A stretch of 6,805 nucleotides of DNA, taken from positions 1-6,805 of the forward strand of contig JAADYY010000726.1 of the NCBI GenBank assembly GCA_010092805.1, in the 5' to 3' direction. The notes beneath the pieces were generated by a model. It searched no databases. It was not told the origin of the DNA and worked only from the letters and a program-made list of their open reading frames with translations. Positions 1-5,912 of the stretch are shown in pieces. Source of the stretch: Chloroflexota bacterium. Lineage in GTDB: Bacteria > Chloroflexota > Anaerolineae > Aggregatilineales > Phototrophicaceae. Each line of letters begins with the position of its first letter. Position 1 is the first letter of the stretch. Position numbers and translations under genes: made by a program.

Positions 1-213
1 ATCACAGAAGGTTCGGGGACTCAGCGCGCCCAGTTGTTCTGGCGCTGGTGCATGGGCTGGCAGGCCACATCCCGCAACATTCACATCTGGGCCATCTGGT
101 TTGCGGCCCTCACAGGTATCACCGGGGCAATCGGCATATTGCTTTCCGGTACGGCTGTGATGGACTGGTTCGAATTCGGCTTGCGTGCTGGCATTGTCGC
201 CCCGCTGCCTTAA
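1..213 (+). CDS. pufM: Photosynthetic reaction centre M subunit, C-terminal fragment (5' end outside window)
   Basis: Frame 1 is open from the left edge to TAA at 211-213 and gives the last 70 residues of a type II reaction-centre M subunit. The segment FWRW (fragment residues 13-16) matches the region around Trp M252 of Rhodobacter sphaeroides, which lies between the bacteriopheophytin and quinone QA. Fourteen residues later, His28 of the fragment (nt 82-84) falls where His M266, a ligand of the non-heme iron, is expected. The following ITGAIGILLSGT stretch is the end of the last transmembrane helix. The protein spans the membrane and binds the special pair and QA. Compared with Rhodobacter, the QA-side residues differ (F258 to Trp, N259 to Gln, R267 to Ile by my hand alignment). 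Some Chloroflexota have pufL and pufM fused; this fragment cannot show whether that applies here. pufC begins 28 nt downstream, so the two are very likely co-transcribed. Confidence 0.93.
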   Translation: MTEGSGTQRAQLFWRWCMGWQATSRNIHIWAIWFAALTGITGAIGILLSGTAVMDWFEFGLRAGIVAPLP

Positions 214-228
214 CAACGGATAAACTAC

Positions 229-232
229 GGAG
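229..232 (+). promoter_or_regulatory. Ribosome binding site of pufC
   Basis: GGAG lies 9 nt before the ATG at 242, in the 28-nt gap after pufM. It is a good Shine-Dalgarno match and supports the ATG at 242 as the pufC start. Confidence 0.7.
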
Positions 233-241
233 TAACAGCAG

Positions 242-1255
242 ATGAGAAATCCGATTGCAAGCATTCTGGGGGGCAACCGCGTCGCGTTTTTGCTCGTGTT
301 CCTTGGGGTGACGGGCGTGCTGGTGTTCGTGAGTTGGTGGGTGATCGCCTTCGTGAACGATCAAGTGGCTGAAAACCAGCCCATGACCGCCGCCGAACTT
401 GAACTTTCGCCCATCTACGTCAACTTCACCACCGACATCGACGCCTACGTAGACGCCGAGTCGTACCTGGCGATGGCGGCTTACCAGCAAGAATTCCAGC
501 AGCCGCAGAATGTGCAGGTGCTGGTGGGGCTGACCACGCAGGAGATCAACGGCTACATGCTCAACCACGTGGTCGGCGGCCTGCGCGTCAACTGCACCTA
601 CTGCCACAGCCTGGCAAACTTCGCGGCGGAAGAGTGGGTGAACCCGGAGACGGGCGAACTCGCCACCGTAGAGATGGAAAACCGCGCCAACGCGCGCCGG
701 CACTTGCAACTGGTGCAGGATCTCAACCGGAATTGGTTGGCCAACCTCGATGAGCTGACCGACGCCAAGCACCCGTCCGGCGTGCAGATGAGCTGCGCGA
801 CCTGCCACTACGGCCAGCCGAACCCGCAATCCTGGCCCGACCGCCAGCCGACGCTGCCCAACGACTTCCGGCTGCCGCTGGATCAGAGCCTGACGGCTGA
901 AAACGTGGACTATCTGAACGTCAACGCGCGCAGCGATATTTCGCTCGACCGCGTGCAGTACCAGCAGAACGTGATGTATCACATGAACACCGCGCTGAAC
1001 GTGGGCTGCACACACTGCCACAATTCGCGCTACTTCCCCAGCCGGGAAGTGCCCGCCATCCACTACGCGCAGAACATGCTGCAAATGACGCAGTACATCT
1101 GGCAAGAGTACGGCGAATCGATCAACGGCGTTGAGTTGGGCGATCAGTCGCCGTCGTGTACACTCTGCCATGCGGGCAATGTTATCCCGCCGGGCGCGGT
1201 GCGCTCCGCCGACCTGCTGCCAGCAGCGCTGGTGGCGCTGAATTTGGACGAATAG
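242..1255 (+). CDS. pufC: Reaction-centre tetraheme cytochrome c subunit
   Basis: This 337-residue protein carries electrons from soluble donors to the photo-oxidised special pair on the periplasmic face. Four CXXCH c-type heme sites are visible: C118-H122, C185-H189, C256-H260 and C306-H310. The two pairs are separated by a longer linker, the PufC arrangement. By hand alignment with the Blastochloris viridis cytochrome, Met106 and Met245 are the likely sixth ligands of hemes 1 and 3, and His177 that of heme 4 (the bis-His heme). At the heme 2 position, where viridis has Met110 in an ARRM context, this protein has His154 in ARRH. Residues about 14-36 form one hydrophobic helix. There is no lipobox cysteine, so the protein is anchored by an uncleaved helix instead of a lipid, which fits Chloroflexota-type PufC. 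It follows pufM by 28 nt, with a GGAG ribosome binding site, and a strong hairpin lies just after the stop. Identity is secure; the ligand assignments are inference. Confidence 0.95.
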   Translation: MRNPIASILGGNRVAFLLVFLGVTGVLVFVSWWVIAFVNDQVAENQPMTAAELELSPIYVNFTTDIDAYVDAESYLAMAAYQQEFQQPQNVQVLVGLTTQEINGYMLNHVVGGLRVNCTYCHSLANFAAEEWVNPETGELATVEMENRANARRHLQLVQDLNRNWLANLDELTDAKHPSGVQMSCATCHYGQPNPQSWPDRQPTLPNDFRLPLDQSLTAENVDYLNVNARSDISLDRVQYQQNVMYHMNTALNVGCTHCHNSRYFPSREVPAIHYAQNMLQMTQYIWQEYGESINGVELGDQSPSCTLCHAGNVIPPGAVRSADLLPAALVALNLDE

Positions 1256-1262
1256 AGTCGCC

Positions 1263-1289
1263 TGGGGTGGGGCGCGCTGCCTCACCCCA
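1263..1289 (+). terminator. GC-rich stem-loop just after pufC (terminator or mRNA-stabilising hairpin)
   Basis: TGGGGTGGGG (1263-1272) pairs with CCTCACCCCA (1280-1289) in a 10-bp stem with one G-U pair. An extra C1273-G1279 pair leaves a 5-nt loop. The hairpin starts 8 nt after the pufC stop. No T-run follows, so it is not a classical intrinsic terminator. It could be a terminator needing another factor, or a 3' block to exonucleases protecting the puf transcript. Differential mRNA stability set by hairpins is well known for proteobacterial puf operons; applying it here is inference. Confidence 0.6.
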
Positions 1290-1403
1290 ACGACCACCGC
1301 ACGCAGAAAAACACATGATCTGGGTGAGCATCATCAGGCAATTGTGTAGTAGTGTTAGGCTAAACGCCTTGTGTGGCAGTCACGACGATGGGTACGGTCT
1401 TTT
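1290..1403 (+). other. Spacer between pufC hairpin and bchG; possible promoter region
   Basis: With the hairpin, this is the longest non-coding stretch in the window (148 nt between pufC and the chosen bchG start), and it is visibly more AT-rich than the genes around it, especially at 1305-1370. It holds a short inverted repeat, ATGAT (1315-1319) and ATCAT (1330-1334), spaced by 10 nt, which could be a weak operator. I find no convincing -35/-10 pair and no TGT-N12-ACA site of the PpsR/CrtJ type. A promoter for the downstream bch block could lie here, but the sequence does not prove it. Confidence 0.3.
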
Positions 1404-2303
1404 ATGTCAATACTGAATCAACCCGAACAGGCACAGCGTCCGGGGATGCTTGCTCGCTCAATTGCACTTATGAAGCCGGTGACGTGGTTCCCGCCCACCT
1501 GGGCCTTCCTATGGGGGGCGGTCGCCAGCGGGGGCACCACCGGCCAACTGGACGACGTGGTTCGCATCATCATCGGGATGATCATGGCTGGGCCGATCCT
1601 GTGCGGCTTGTCACAGGTGATCAACGACTACTGCGACCGTGAGGTCGATGCCATCAACGAACCGGATCGCCTCATCCCATCGGGGCAAATCTCGCTGACG
1701 CAGGTGATGGTGACCATCATTGCCCTGATCGTGTTGGGGCTGGCGATTGGCTTTTTCTTGGGCGGGAACATTCCGCTGCTGGTGGTGATTGGCCTGTTCC
1801 TGGCCATCGCCTACAGCGCGCCGCCGCTGCGCGCCAAGCGCAACGGCTGGTATGGCAATGCGCTGGCGGCCATCTCCTATGAGGGGCTGGCCTGGCTGGC
1901 TGGGCACCTGACGTTTGCCGCGCTGACGCCCGCCAGCGTCTTGATCGCGGTGCTGTACTCGTTCGGCACACACGGCATCATGAGCATCAACGACTACAAG
2001 AGCATCGACGGTGACCGCGCCAGCGGCATCAACTCGATCCCGGTGCTGTATGGGCCGAAGCGCGCCGCCTGGCTGATCGTGATCACGATGAACCTGGCCC
2101 AGGTCGGCGTGATCGCGGCGTTTTTGGCGTGGGGGCAGCCGCTCATCGCGCTGTTCATCGCGGGGATTTTGGCGGCGCAGCTCCCGCTCCAGCGGCAGTT
2201 TTTGCGCCACCCAATGGATTATTTTCTCAAGTTCAGCGCTTTCGGCGTCCTCATTTTTGTGCTGGGGATGCCCATCGCGGCGTTTGGCCTGCGCGCACTG
2301 TGA
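1404..2303 (+). CDS. bchG: Bacteriochlorophyll synthase (UbiA-family prenyltransferase)
   Basis: This 299-residue integral membrane enzyme esterifies bacteriochlorophyllide with geranylgeranyl or phytyl diphosphate, the tail-adding step of bacteriochlorophyll synthesis. It carries both Asp-rich motifs of the UbiA family. The first is N74-D75-Y-C-D78-R-E-V-D82, followed by AINEP, the ChlG/BchG form. The second is N196-D197-YKSI-D202-G-D204. The YSAPPLRAKRNGW block (137-149) is also typical of chlorophyll synthases. About eight hydrophobic helices are spread along the chain, and the length fits the family. I chose ATG 1404 because it gives a normal N-terminus before the conserved KPVTWFPPTWAF block (24-35). 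An in-frame ATG at 1371 would add 11 residues of unlikely sequence. No strong ribosome binding site is seen for either. bchP follows on the same strand after about 138 nt. Chlorophyll synthase ChlG is the close relative; the bacteriochlorophyll role is taken from the cluster context. Confidence 0.93.
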   Translation: MSILNQPEQAQRPGMLARSIALMKPVTWFPPTWAFLWGAVASGGTTGQLDDVVRIIIGMIMAGPILCGLSQVINDYCDREVDAINEPDRLIPSGQISLTQVMVTIIALIVLGLAIGFFLGGNIPLLVVIGLFLAIAYSAPPLRAKRNGWYGNALAAISYEGLAWLAGHLTFAALTPASVLIAVLYSFGTHGIMSINDYKSIDGDRASGINSIPVLYGPKRAAWLIVITMNLAQVGVIAAFLAWGQPLIALFIAGILAAQLPLQRQFLRHPMDYFLKFSAFGVLIFVLGMPIAAFGLRAL

Positions 2304-2310
2304 GTGCCGG

Positions 2311-2337
2311 GGTCAGCGTTGGCCGTGTGGCGCTGCC
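2311..2337 (+). terminator. Weak hairpin after bchG
   Basis: GGTCAGCG (2311-2318) can pair with CGCTGCC (2331-2337), giving 7 bp with one bulged T and a 12-nt loop, starting 8 nt after the bchG stop. There is no T-run. It may be a weak attenuator or processing site, or chance in GC-rich sequence. The rest of the bchG-bchP gap (2338-2441) shows no clear promoter. Confidence 0.25.
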
Positions 2338-2441
2338 TGACTACGCAGAATCTCAGCGGCTGTACTGGCGGGGGGCTGGTGCAGTCGGCTGTCGTCGAAG
2401 TATTGTTATGCTTTTCGTAAGTGAGTAAAGAAAGCAGGCTG

Positions 2442-3650
2442 ATGTCTTTGAACCCGATAAAACCCATTCTCGTGGTGGGCGCGTCAGTGGGCGGTTCGAC
2501 CGCCGCCAACACGCTCGTGAACGCGGGCGTGCCCGTGATTCTACTGGAACGCGATCTGTCGTTTGTGAAGCCCTGCGGTGGCGCGCTGCCACCCGTTGCA
2601 TTTGATGAATTCGACATCCCCAAAGCGCTGATCTCGCGCAAAGTGCGCAAAGCGATGATCCATTCGCCCACCGAGCGCACCGCCGAGATCGATGTGGTGG
2701 GTCTCAAACCGGGCCGCGACGAGTTCGTCGCCATGACCACCCGCGAAGAACTCGACTCGTACCTGCGCGACCGTGCGGTCGAGAACGGCGCGGAGCTGAT
2801 CGAGGGTAAGCTGGTCGATCTGGCCCGCCATGCCAACGGCGTGACCGCGACCTACACGCCGAAGGGTTCACAAGAGCTGGTCTCGCTGGAAGTCGAGGCG
2901 GTCATCGGCGCGGACGGCGCGTATTCGACGACGGCGCGGCTGCTGGGGCTGCCGCGTTTGCCCTACTGCATGGCGATTCAAGAGCGCATCCAACTGCCGG
3001 AAGACAAGATGGCCCGCTGGGAAGCCACCGCCGACCTGTATCTGGGGCAGCAGGTCAGCCCGGATCTATATGCGTGGGCCTTCCCCAAAGCGGATCACGT
3101 GGCGGTGGGCTGCGGCGCGGGCGTCGGCAAAACGCAGCAGATGCGTCAACTGCTGTGCAACCTCAAAGATCGGCTGGCGCAGGAACTGGCGGGCGGCGAA
3201 GTGTTCATGCGTGAAGCGCACGCCCTGCCCATGCACCCGCGCGATCACATCGCGTTTGAGCGCGTGATGCTCGTCGGTGATGCAGCGGGGTTGGTCGTCG
3301 GCACGTCCGGCGAGGGCATCTACTGGGCGATGAAGAGTGCCGATCTGGCTGCCAAAACGCTCATCGAGACGCTGCCGGATACATCCGAGGCGGCGCTGCG
3401 CCAATACGAACGCCAATGGTGGAAGAGCTACCGCACCATGTACCGCTTCTTGCAGTGGCTGCAAAAATGGGGCTATGGCAATGAGAAGCAGATGGAAGTC
3501 TTCACCGATATGTGCCGCAACAAAGACGTGCAGCGGCTGACCTTCGAGTCGTATATGTACAAGCAGATGACGCCCGTCTCCTGGCCCGCGCAGATGCGCA
3601 TGACGGCAGACATCGTGGCGGCCCAGGCCCGGCACTACATCAAAGTTTAA
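2442..3650 (+). CDS. bchP: Geranylgeranyl reductase of bacteriochlorophyll synthesis (FAD-dependent)
   Basis: The 402-residue flavoprotein is predicted to reduce the geranylgeranyl tail (on the pigment or its diphosphate) to phytyl, using a reduced nicotinamide cofactor. Family marks are: an N-terminal Rossmann FAD loop VVGASVGG (11-18), followed by the acidic LLERD end of the second strand (34-38); KPCGGALPP (43-51), the geranylgeranyl reductase signature; GADGAYS (156-162); and VGDAAGLVVGTSGEGI (278-293), the second FAD-binding motif. The FAD loop reads G-A-S-V-G-G, so the middle glycine of GxGxxG is Ser15. I chose ATG 2442, which follows AAAGCAGG closely and starts just before the FAD strand. 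A GTG at 2421 would add 7 residues and is less likely. The length fits BchP. It lies between bchG and puhE, with only 17 nt to the puhE start, so these are probably one transcript. ChlP-like enzymes are the nearest alternative. Confidence 0.93.
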   Translation: MSLNPIKPILVVGASVGGSTAANTLVNAGVPVILLERDLSFVKPCGGALPPVAFDEFDIPKALISRKVRKAMIHSPTERTAEIDVVGLKPGRDEFVAMTTREELDSYLRDRAVENGAELIEGKLVDLARHANGVTATYTPKGSQELVSLEVEAVIGADGAYSTTARLLGLPRLPYCMAIQERIQLPEDKMARWEATADLYLGQQVSPDLYAWAFPKADHVAVGCGAGVGKTQQMRQLLCNLKDRLAQELAGGEVFMREAHALPMHPRDHIAFERVMLVGDAAGLVVGTSGEGIYWAMKSADLAAKTLIETLPDTSEAALRQYERQWWKSYRTMYRFLQWLQKWGYGNEKQMEVFTDMCRNKDVQRLTFESYMYKQMTPVSWPAQMRMTADIVAAQARHYIKV

Positions 3651-3652
3651 CC

Positions 3653-3658
3653 AGGGAG
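3653..3658 (+). promoter_or_regulatory. Ribosome binding site of puhE
   Basis: AGGGAG lies 9 nt before ATG 3668, just after the bchP stop. It decides the puhE start, because the same reading frame stays open far upstream (from at least 3512) inside bchP. Confidence 0.75.
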
Positions 3659-3667
3659 CCTTGCCTT

Positions 3668-4480
3668 ATGCAGCCGCTCACCTTCCTGATCCCGGTACTG
3701 TACGCGATCTTCCTGTGGTGGTTCACCACCGGCGTGATCATCGTCGTGTTTGGGCGCGGGCCGCTCGTCAAGCGGATCTATTACGCCCTGGCGACGTTGG
3801 CCCTGTTGATCGCGCTCGCTGGCCTGTTCGTCACCCGTGACCGCACCGACGTACACGCGGTCTACATCGCCGTGACCTGCGGCGTCGTCATTTGGGGGTG
3901 GCAGTTGGCCGGGTACTACCTCGGCTTCGTGACCGGCCCGCACCGCGATCATCAAGTCGATGACGGCGCACGCTCGCTGTGGGATCGGTTCGGGCTGGCG
4001 CTGCGCGCCGGGATACATCACGAGCTGCTGGCGCTCGGCTTCGGCGCGCTCCTGACGATCATCGTCTGGGGGCAGGCCAATCACTGGGGGCTGCTGATGT
4101 ACGTGGCGTTGTGGCTGATGCACGCCAGCGCCAAACTCAACGTGTTCTTCGGCGTGCGCAACTTCCGCATCGACTTTCTGCCGGGGCACCTGCATCACCT
4201 GGAAGCACTGCTCAACAAGCGGGATCATAACGAATTCTTTCCGCTGGCGATGGTGGCGGCCACCAGCGCGGTGGTCGTGCTGGTCTACCACGCGATCATG
4301 CCCTCTGGGAGCGACGCGCAAACCGTCGGCTCGCTGCTCATCGCCACGATGATGGCGTTGGGCATTCTGGAGCACGCGCTGCTGATTCTGCCCGTCCCAC
4401 TGATGTTGTGGGGCTGGGGCGCGCGCCCGCTGCCACCTTCCAACGACCAGACCGTCTCGAAGCAAGAGATTAATGGGTAA
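3668..4480 (+). CDS. puhE: Photosynthetic complex assembly protein PuhE (DUF3623 family)
   Basis: This is a 270-residue polytopic membrane protein with about seven hydrophobic segments (roughly 5-28, 37-55, 65-87, 120-134, 140-153, 191-210, 220-243). It matches my memory of PuhE (putative photosynthetic complex assembly protein 2) in several blocks: LYAIFLWWFTTG near the N-terminus, IWGWQ (75-79), FVTGPHR (87-93), HHEL (117-120), SAKLNVFFGV (154-163), FLPGHLHHL (170-178) and LEHALLILPVP (234-244). In proteobacteria puhE sits in the puhABC-E region and affects reaction-centre and antenna assembly; its biochemical activity is not known. Here it lies between bchP and a hydrolase, with no puhA, puhB or puhC in the window. 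The reading frame is open upstream inside bchP, but the AGGGAG site and family length place the start at 3668. Its last 8 nt overlap the next gene. The conserved histidines (117, 118, 174, 176, 177) could bind pigment or metal; that is a guess. Confidence 0.9.
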   Translation: MQPLTFLIPVLYAIFLWWFTTGVIIVVFGRGPLVKRIYYALATLALLIALAGLFVTRDRTDVHAVYIAVTCGVVIWGWQLAGYYLGFVTGPHRDHQVDDGARSLWDRFGLALRAGIHHELLALGFGALLTIIVWGQANHWGLLMYVALWLMHASAKLNVFFGVRNFRIDFLPGHLHHLEALLNKRDHNEFFPLAMVAATSAVVVLVYHAIMPSGSDAQTVGSLLIATMMALGILEHALLILPVPLMLWGWGARPLPPSNDQTVSKQEING

Positions 4481-5363
4481 AACGGCAATGATAACGACTC
4501 GCACACCAACGGCCCCCCCGCAACCGCAGCGCCACAGCCACCAGACGCTGACGTACCAGCGCCCAGGTGGCCCGGTGGTCGTCGATATCTGGGAGCCGGA
4601 AACGCCGGGCGCTGTAGCGCCTGTGCTGCTGGTTCACGGTTGGGGCGGCTCTGGCAGCTACTGGCGGCAAACGGCGCAAGCGCTCGCCGCGACCACCCGC
4701 GTCATCGTCCCAGATCTACCGGGGACGGGGCGTTCGCAGCCCGTGCGCGGGCCGCAGAATATGTATGATCAGGTCGAGACATTGGCCTGGCTGCTCGACG
4801 CGCTCGAAATTGACCGGGTGCAAATCGTCGGCCACTCGATGGGCGGCGCGATGTCGGTGCTGCTGAGCGCCCAGCGCCCCGATCAGGTGGAGCGGCTGGT
4901 GCTCACCGCGCTGACGTTCTTCATGACCAAGCAGCAGGAAGCCATCTACGCGCAGGTGATGGGCTTCTTCAAAGTGATGATGCTCCTGCGCCACCGATCA
5001 TTTGTGCATGTGCCGGGGCTGTCGCAGATGATGGCGCAGCAGTATTTCCACCGCCTCCCGGATGACCCGGCGGTGCTGCGCGAAGGTCTCATGGAATATT
5101 TGCGGCTGGATCGGGAGACGGCGCTGGCCTGCGCCGGCAACGCCACCGACGCCGCCATCCGCGAGGCCGGGGCGCAGGTCACAGCCCCGACGCTGCTGAT
5201 CGCTTCGCGGCAGGATCAAATGATGCCGATGGAAAATGTCGATTTCACGCTCGACATCATCCCAGACAGCCGCGTCCGCTGGATTGAAGCGTGCGGCCAC
5301 CTGCCGATGGTCGAGAAGCCCGACGCTTACCTGGCGCTGCTGCGCGACTTTCTCGTGCTGTGA
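4473..5363 (+). CDS. Alpha/beta-hydrolase fold protein, possibly BchO-like
   Basis: The 296-residue protein has a complete alpha/beta-hydrolase core. The oxyanion-side HGWGG is at 55-59, the DLPGTGRS block follows the third core strand, the nucleophile elbow GHSMGG has Ser122, the likely acid is Asp248 in SRQDQMMP, and the likely base is His276 in CGHLPMVEKP. A lid-like insert (about 150-200) is rich in Met and aromatic residues. In purple bacteria BchO, described as a magnesium-chelatase accessory protein, is an alpha/beta hydrolase of similar size in pigment clusters, so a BchO-type role is plausible. A chlorophyll or chlorophyllide ester hydrolase is another option. Neither can be proven by eye, so I give no symbol. 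ATG 4473 overlaps the puhE stop by 8 nt (ATGGGTAA), suggesting coupling; an in-frame ATG at 4488 would shorten it by 5 residues. The first 25 residues are Pro/Gln/Thr-rich and probably disordered. No signal peptide is seen, so it is likely cytoplasmic. Confidence 0.85.
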   Translation: MGKTAMITTRTPTAPPQPQRHSHQTLTYQRPGGPVVVDIWEPETPGAVAPVLLVHGWGGSGSYWRQTAQALAATTRVIVPDLPGTGRSQPVRGPQNMYDQVETLAWLLDALEIDRVQIVGHSMGGAMSVLLSAQRPDQVERLVLTALTFFMTKQQEAIYAQVMGFFKVMMLLRHRSFVHVPGLSQMMAQQYFHRLPDDPAVLREGLMEYLRLDRETALACAGNATDAAIREAGAQVTAPTLLIASRQDQMMPMENVDFTLDIIPDSRVRWIEACGHLPMVEKPDAYLALLRDFLVL

Positions 5364-5411
5364 TGGGCTGAACGCGAAAAGTAGATTAGATTGGCGAATA
5401 ATCAACGAACC

Positions 5412-5912
5412 ATGACGACTTCAGGGTACACCGACGAACAAATGGAACGGCGCGCCAGCAGCAAATGGACGCTTGTGCAGATGATCCTCGCGCCGCTGCA
5501 ATTCTTGACGTTCATCATCAGCCTTATCCTGATCATCCGCTACCTGACGACGGGTGAAGGCTACGAGATCGCGACGGCCAGCGTGATCATCAAGATTGCG
5601 CTGCTGTGGGTGATCACGATCACGGGCATGTTCTGGGAAAAAGAGATGTTCGGCCAGTGGTTCCTGGCGAAGGAATTTTTCTGGGAAGACGCGCTCAACG
5701 CGGTGGCGCTGTTCATGCACAACCTGTATTTTGTGGCGCTGCTGCTGGGCTGGAACGAGCAAGACCTGATGCTGCTGATGCTGGTGGCCTACATCAGCTA
5801 CCTGGTGAATTTCGCGCAGTTTCTGGTGCGCGGGCTGCGGGCGCGCAAACAGCGCCTCGCCGCTGCGGACAACGCGAATGCGCAAACGCCGGTGACCGCC
5901 ACCAATGACTGA
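5412..5912 (+). CDS. bchF: 3-vinyl bacteriochlorophyllide hydratase
   Basis: BchF adds water to the C3 vinyl group of the pigment ring, giving the 3-hydroxyethyl form that BchC then oxidises. The product is 166 residues, close to the usual family length of about 170. It has four hydrophobic helices (about 22-45, 53-73, 93-113, 117-139). Recognisable family blocks are KWTLVQ (18-23) with LAPLQF (26-31), TGEGY (47-51), WEKEMFGQW (75-83), FFWED (89-93) and NFAQF (133-137). The charged tail (about 139-166) is cytoplasmic-type. I chose ATG 5412 because it gives a short GYTDEQ-type N-terminus like known BchF proteins; a TTG at 5391 would add 7 residues. No good ribosome binding site precedes either start. 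The end overlaps bchC by 8 nt, so the two sequential C3-modifying enzymes are probably translationally coupled. Confidence 0.92.
   Translation: MTTSGYTDEQMERRASSKWTLVQMILAPLQFLTFIISLILIIRYLTTGEGYEIATASVIIKIALLWVITITGMFWEKEMFGQWFLAKEFFWEDALNAVALFMHNLYFVALLLGWNEQDLMLLMLVAYISYLVNFAQFLVRGLRARKQRLAAADNANAQTPVTATND
5891..5895 (+). promoter_or_regulatory. Ribosome binding site of bchC inside bchF
   Basis: GGTGA lies 9 nt before ATG 5905, within the last codons of bchF. It supports the overlapping bchC start. Confidence 0.5.

Noticed and set aside
119..1297. Long minus-strand open frame opposite pufC
   Set aside because: It lies opposite a gene with four clear heme motifs. The translation is rich in Arg, His, Val and Gln with no recognisable domain, which is typical of a GC-rich antisense shadow.
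1343..1362. Possible PpsR/CrtJ-type TGT-N12-ACA regulator site upstream of bchG
   Set aside because: Each TGT here was checked for ACA at the correct distance and none matches.
1371..1403. Earlier ATG start for bchG, adding 11 residues
   Set aside because: The added sequence is Arg/Trp-rich and unlike BchG N-termini. I prefer 1404, although no strong ribosome binding site decides it.
1315..1416. 33-codon open frame (M I W V S I I R Q L ...) overlapping the bchG start, a possible leader peptide
   Set aside because: There is no ribosome binding site before it, no attenuator-like structure is tied to it, and I recognise no family.
2384..2412. Possible promoter before bchP with -10-like TATGCT
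   Set aside because: The hexamer at the right distance upstream (GTCGGC) does not resemble a -35 box, and the genes may be read through from bchG.
2421..2441. GTG start for bchP, adding 7 residues
   Set aside because: ATG 2442 follows a purine-rich AAAGCAGG and begins just before the first FAD-binding strand.
5391..5411. TTG start for bchF, adding 7 residues
   Set aside because: ATG 5412 gives an N-terminus like known BchF proteins, and the extra residues are not family-like.
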